A stretch of 64,000 nt of DNA from Balamuthia mandrillaris (lineage: Eukaryota > Discosea > Longamoebia > Balamuthiidae). This document shows positions 60,238 through 64,000 of the stretch, piece after piece. Each line of letters opens with the position of its first letter. Positions within the stretch are counted from its first letter, which is position 1. The notes beneath the pieces are model-generated. The model made no database searches and had not been told where the DNA came from. It was given only the letters and a program-made list of their open reading frames with translations. Made by a program: the position numbers and the translations under genes. The stretch lies in NCBI GenBank assembly GCA_031835245.1, contig JAVKOQ010000174.1, positions 1-64,000 of the forward strand, written 5' to 3'.

Positions 60238-61588
60238 ATGGCACTCTTTCGCTTCCGCCAACTCTTCTCCTTATGCCTCTTTATCTTTTTTGTGCTTTTA
60301 GTTTCGTTGGCCAACGGACAGATAGCCACAATCGAGTCCGACACATTTTATGCCGAATGGAACGACACCTTTCCCTCCTTCCATTTTTATGCTAAAGATC
60401 CCGTTACGGGCATAGTTCGGAGAGAGGACCACTTTAACTGGGAGTTCCTGGCCTTTCAGGAAAAGTCCTGGTGCACTTGTTGCAGAAAGACGACCTTCGG
60501 CCAGACCGTCATCAACTGCGACGACGTTTTTGGAACTAACACTCCCGTCGAGCTTACTTCAGAGGTGGCGTGGAGAGTGGAGGAGGTTGTTCCTGGAGAG
60601 GTCATTGCGTGGACGGCGGACAAGTTTGTTAACGCCAATAACGCTACTTTGCAGGTCATGTTTCAGGCCCTTAACTCGAACAGTTCCTTTGTTATGAGGT
60701 TTGTTACCGGGAGCTTTTCTATTTTTTGCCCCTCTTCTTTCTTCATTCTTTCTTTCTTGTCGTTTTCGTTCTTTCTTGCTTTTATGCTTGTTGTTTCTTT
60801 TGCCTTCCATAACCAACATGAGCTTTATCTATCAACAAGTAACGGGCAAACGGACAGAATATTAAAGTTTGGAAGTGGAGGATTGAAGTTCACTTTCAAC
60901 ATTACCAACTACGAACCAACGTTGTTTGACATCAACGAAGAGCCTGAACGTTACTTTGGCATGAGCTTCTACGTCCGCTTCTCCATGACTCGGCCTATGT
61001 ACGAGGACCCTCTTACTGGAATTGTCTATTTGGACGGAGCACCTCAACCGCATCAGCTTTCAGTCGCCATGCGAACTAGGGACGAACCCTTTCTCACGGT
61101 TTCCTCAACCCAAGTACTTATTTTCCTTTCTGTTGCAATTTCTTTTGTAGTTATTCTTAAGAACGTGCTCCCCTGTATAGACCACTTTTTCAGTGAATGA
61201 CCCGCCAAGCGTCTCCAAAGAATCCCTTCCCGAAGAAGAGTGGGGCTTCGAGAACGTGGACGGTCTCATGCGAGGCGTCTACATTGTAGACGGACAGATC
61301 CTCGGCCAGGTGGTCGAGTTCCTAATTGCCGGTTCGCGCTCCGTCTTCTACGATCCGGATCTTTCCATCACGTTTACAGGCGGAGAGACGAAAGGAGGCG
61401 AAGACGATGAGGAGGATGACGAATGGGTGATTCCTGTTATAGTGGGCGTCGTTGGAGGCGTTTTCCTTGTAACTTTGGTGGTCCTTGTGGTTGCTATGTT
61501 CTGGAGAAGAGTCTCTTTGGGACAATCCAAGAGACGAACGCAACTTCTCTCCCAGAAGATGCAAGCACTCAATGGAGAATGTAAATGA
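60238..61588 (+). CDS. orphan type I membrane glycoprotein
   Basis: Three exons (60238-60698, 60840-61113, 61181-61588) join in phase to 380 residues. A signal peptide (LFSLCLFIFFVLLVSLANG) is followed by an extracellular part of about 290 residues. That part has a WCTCC motif, several N-x-S/T sites and the tract NPxDPLTGIVYLDG in outline. An acidic linker EDDEEDDE leads to one membrane helix (VIPVIVGVVGGVFLVTLVVLVV) and a short basic cytoplasmic tail. I do not recognise the family. The architecture suggests a surface protein. Confidence 0.8.
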
Positions 61589-61662
61589 GAGAGAGAGAGA
61601 GAGAGAAATACTTTTTATTTTGGAGGGGTGATATTTGTTTACAAACAGAGTGCTTTTCCCTT

Positions 61663-62327
61663 TCAACAAGTCGTGTTTCTGAATAAACACCATGGGAGGG
61701 GTGTTGGGTTCAGGGGAAGCAAGGATGAACTGGTGTAGGCCAAACCACCGACAACCAACGCGGCCGCCTCTGCTTGTGTGGCCACAACTCGATCGGTGCT
61801 TGGCTCGTTGCATGACGGGACCATCCCATTGGCCTCCATGTTAGGTTCTGCCAACTGGTTACAACAGCAACAGGAGGAAGACGGGACTGCAGAAGCGGGA
61901 AGAGTAGAGCCATCTACGTGAGGCGGTAAATGTCCTGGTGCCCACTCGTTGTAGAGTGCATGATCGTCATCGATCGCAGGAGGTCGCTGCTCTGGAAGGT
62001 CGTCCAGGAGGAGGATGGAACAAGTGTCACCGTCAACATCCAAACCCTCATCGTTGTGTTCGAAAAACTCTTCCAACTCCTTTTGGTTGCAAACAAATAA
62101 AAAACAAACAAAAAACAAAACAAAAACAAAAGCAACTATCAAACGAAGTGCGCGACAACAGAGGTCACCTCAAATGTGAACACCCCTTTTGGTTTCCACA
62201 AGCTGGTGCAACTGACATAAGGAGGGCCCTGGAGGCCAGCTGCGGTGGGCAACGCCAGTTCGTCACAACAATAACCTACGGTGCTGGGGCACGGGGAAAC
62301 CACGGCGAATGCGCCAACGCCCAGCAT
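61663..62327 (-). CDS. uncharacterised protein, 3' part
   Basis: Two exons on the minus strand seem to join: an upstream block with GLQGPPYVSC and LWKPKGVFTFE (to about 62169), then ELEEFFEHNDEGLDVDGD through an acidic, then Cys-run (SSSCCCCNQL) tail ending at 61663. The reading can be followed back to an ATG at 62327. A further upstream exon near 62510-62560 (EVVLSGVAVLLKE) and 62400-62470 (FFLTYENTFCFVP) may also belong. Borders are uncertain and I recognise no family. Confidence 0.4.
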
Positions 62328-62606
62328 CCTCCTTCAACCTTTAAGTAGCTTGTGGATTGGAGGGGGTACGATAACCTACAGTTACGGTCGGCTTCAAAAT
62401 GCTGAACGGGAGAGGTGACATAGGCACGAAGCAGAAGGTGTTTTCATAGGTCAGAAAAAACTCTGCAAGTTGCTCGATCGCATGTAGCAACAGGTGGCAG
62501 CACAACAACAAACCTCTTTGAGGAGGACGGCAACGCCAGAGAGCACAACTTCATTGCGGGGGTAAAAAACGAATGACATTACCCAAGAAAAGGGCGACAT
62601 TGCTCG

Positions 62607-63707
62607 ATGGGGAACGAGTTCATCATGGTTACATCGACCTCCTCTTCACCAACCTCCTCTTCGCCGACCTCCTCTTCACCAACCTCCTCTTCGTCGCCTT
62701 CCTCTTCACCAAGCTCCTCATCAAGGCCTACACCAAAAATCAAGTTGAATGGGGACAGATTGATAGTAGATAGCAAGTGTTGGATAGAGGCGGTACAAAA
62801 GCGGTGTGAGGAGAAAGAAGGGAAGTGTAGTGGAACCCACACAGCCATAAAAGTAAAGCAAGTGGGGGAATATGTGATTATAATTACAGAATGTACAGTG
62901 TGTTCAAGCAAAACAACTTACTCGAATGTGGTCTGTAACTCTATTCGATCACCAGAGAAGCAACAAACAGGTCCTGGTATAAAGAGTATCAACCTGGAAG
63001 TAGTTGCATCAGTGGTGCTTTCTGGAGGTACATGGGGAAGTTATTCAAATGAAAGACGTACCCAAGGATTGACACACATGTGTTGGACAACTTGGAGCCG
63101 AGCAGAGAAGATGGTGTGGAATGTGGTCAAACATTTGGCCAAAGAAACATTTGATGAGCAGGCAACAAAGTATGTTGAAGTATCCAACGTACTGCTTACC
63201 TTGGCTGGTGATGGGGCGTGGAGTCATCGAAGGAATGCAAACCACGGAGTGTATTCAATCGTGGACACTAGCAACAACAAGGTGCTTTACCAGGTTGTCT
63301 TGTCAAAGGACAAAGCAAGGGTACTGCAGAGTGGGAAAGAGGTCACGGTGGTAGAAGGGAACTATGAGGGCACATCCAAAGGAATGGAGGCAGAGGGATT
63401 CCGACGAGCAATAGATTGGCTTGAGGAGAAGAAGCTACTGCCTCAGTTACGGACCTACGTATGCGACCAAGATTCATCAGTCTTGAAGATCTTGAATGAG
63501 GATGCCAGGATTACCAACGTGAAGATTGTGCATGATCCAGGGCATTTGAAAAACAACTTTCAAAAAGACCTACAGAAGATACTTGGGGAGAGCCAAAAAG
63601 GAAAGAAATATTCTGCAAAAATAGGAGCATGGTTAATGACAGCCATCAAAGAAAGTGAACGGTGGGCAAAGATGTTTATCAAAGCCTGTTTGTTGCTTCT
63701 CTGGTGA
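62607..63707 (+). CDS. Mutator-like DDE transposase, probably 3'-truncated
   Basis: An intronless frame of 366 residues starts at ATG 62607. Residues 10-40 are a TSSSP repeat from a 15-bp minisatellite. Cysteine pairs (CW, RCEEKEGKCSG, CTVC) may form a zinc-binding domain. The catalytic core shows LAGDGAW (first Asp), a NYEGTSKGMEAEGF block, YVCDQDSS (second Asp) and VKIVHDPGHLKNNF. These match the order D...(N)YxGSSxGME...DxDS...H of Mutator-type transposases. The third acidic residue, expected further on, is not seen: the frame runs into the right inverted repeat and stops at 63705-63707. This protein is therefore likely inactive, although the core is not interrupted. Confidence 0.7.
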   Translation: MGNEFIMVTSTSSSPTSSSPTSSSPTSSSSPSSSPSSSSRPTPKIKLNGDRLIVDSKCWIEAVQKRCEEKEGKCSGTHTAIKVKQVGEYVIIITECTVCSSKTTYSNVVCNSIRSPEKQQTGPGIKSINLEVVASVVLSGGTWGSYSNERRTQGLTHMCWTTWSRAEKMVWNVVKHLAKETFDEQATKYVEVSNVLLTLAGDGAWSHRRNANHGVYSIVDTSNNKVLYQVVLSKDKARVLQSGKEVTVVEGNYEGTSKGMEAEGFRRAIDWLEEKKLLPQLRTYVCDQDSSVLKILNEDARITNVKIVHDPGHLKNNFQKDLQKILGESQKGKKYSAKIGAWLMTAIKESERWAKMFIKACLLLLW

Positions 63708-64000
63708 TCGAATAGAGTTACAGACCACATTCGAGTAAGTTGTTTTGCTTGAACACACTGTACATTCTGTAATTATAATCACATATTCCCCCACTTGCTT
63801 TACTTTTATGGCTGTGTGGGTTCCACTACACTTCCCTTCTTTCTCCTCACATCTTTTGTACCGCCTCTATCCAACACTTGCTATCTACTATCAATCTGTT
63901 CCCATTCAACTTGATTTTTGGTGTAGGCCTTGATGAGGAGCTTGGTGAAGAGGAAGGCATCAGCAAAGAGGAGGTCAGCAAAGAGGAGATTGGCGAAGAG
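62616..64000. mobile_element. DNA transposon with long terminal inverted repeats, truncated by the window edge
   Basis: The left arm ends at 62971. Its reverse complement starts at 63685 and runs to the end of the window, pairing back to about 62656, so each arm is at least about 315 bp. The arms differ by scattered substitutions, a 2-base indel near the GGTGTGAGG/CCTCACATC point and repeat changes in the minisatellite. The unique middle (62972-63684) carries the transposase core. Target-site duplications cannot be seen because the right end lies beyond 64000. Confidence 0.8.
62633..62720. repeat. 15-bp minisatellite inside the left inverted repeat
   Basis: About six copies of ACCTCCTCTTCACCA-type units encode TSSSP on + and EEVGE on -. 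A diverged reverse-complement counterpart lies at about 63925-64000. Confidence 0.85.

Noticed and set aside
62579-62911. Minus-strand frame ending in EEVGE repeats, with a matching plus-strand frame at 63745
   Set aside because: Both come from the inverted repeat of the transposon and antisense translation of the transposase start.

Overview
The window is nuclear DNA from an intron-rich unicellular eukaryote. Genes lie on both strands, are tightly packed, and carry many short GT-AG introns, often with long CT or TCTCC simple repeats. The gene set (Rho GTPase, DYRK1-type kinase, kinesin-10/Kid, smgGDS/Darlin-like armadillo protein, SAPS PP6 subunit, Tap42, RWP-RK factor, Zn2Cys6-PAS factor) fits an amoebozoan best. 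A free-living amoeba of the Acanthamoeba/Balamuthia kind is my guess, but no rRNA or other species marker is present, so the species is not established.

0-35.5 kb is a dense housekeeping and regulatory block: the end of a Rho GTPase (+), DYRK1-like kinase (-), eIF4B (+), a Zn2Cys6+PAS transcription factor (+), an RWP-RK transcription factor (+), KIF22/Kid kinesin (+), an F-box/WD40 protein (-), RNase T2 (-), an M1 aminopeptidase (-), a SET/MYND methyltransferase (+), a SAPS-family PP6 regulatory subunit (-) and an smgGDS/Darlin-like armadillo protein (-). For many of these I rebuilt exon phases by eye and they close without frame conflict.

36.2-55.4 kb is the most unusual part. Two paralogous genes, both on +, each encode a signal peptide, a very large cysteine-rich ectodomain (about 1,700 residues in the first), seven membrane segments that resemble the plant THH1/TOM1/TOM3 domain, and a Ser/Thr-rich cytoplasmic tail. 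Between them lie an ENT nucleoside transporter (+), a zinc-finger ORF (-) and a MAPEG-family membrane protein (+). The 5' two thirds of the first paralogue is strikingly AT-rich.

55.9-62.4 kb holds an orphan secreted protein (-), an Fe-type superoxide dismutase (-), a Tap42/IGBP1 protein (+) that is divergent from the SOD, an orphan type I membrane protein (+) and part of an uncharacterised gene (-). 62.6-64.0 kb is a mobile element: a Mutator-like DDE transposase ORF flanked by inverted repeats of more than 300 bp, running off the right edge.

No tRNA, rRNA, CRISPR or virus-derived gene was recognised.
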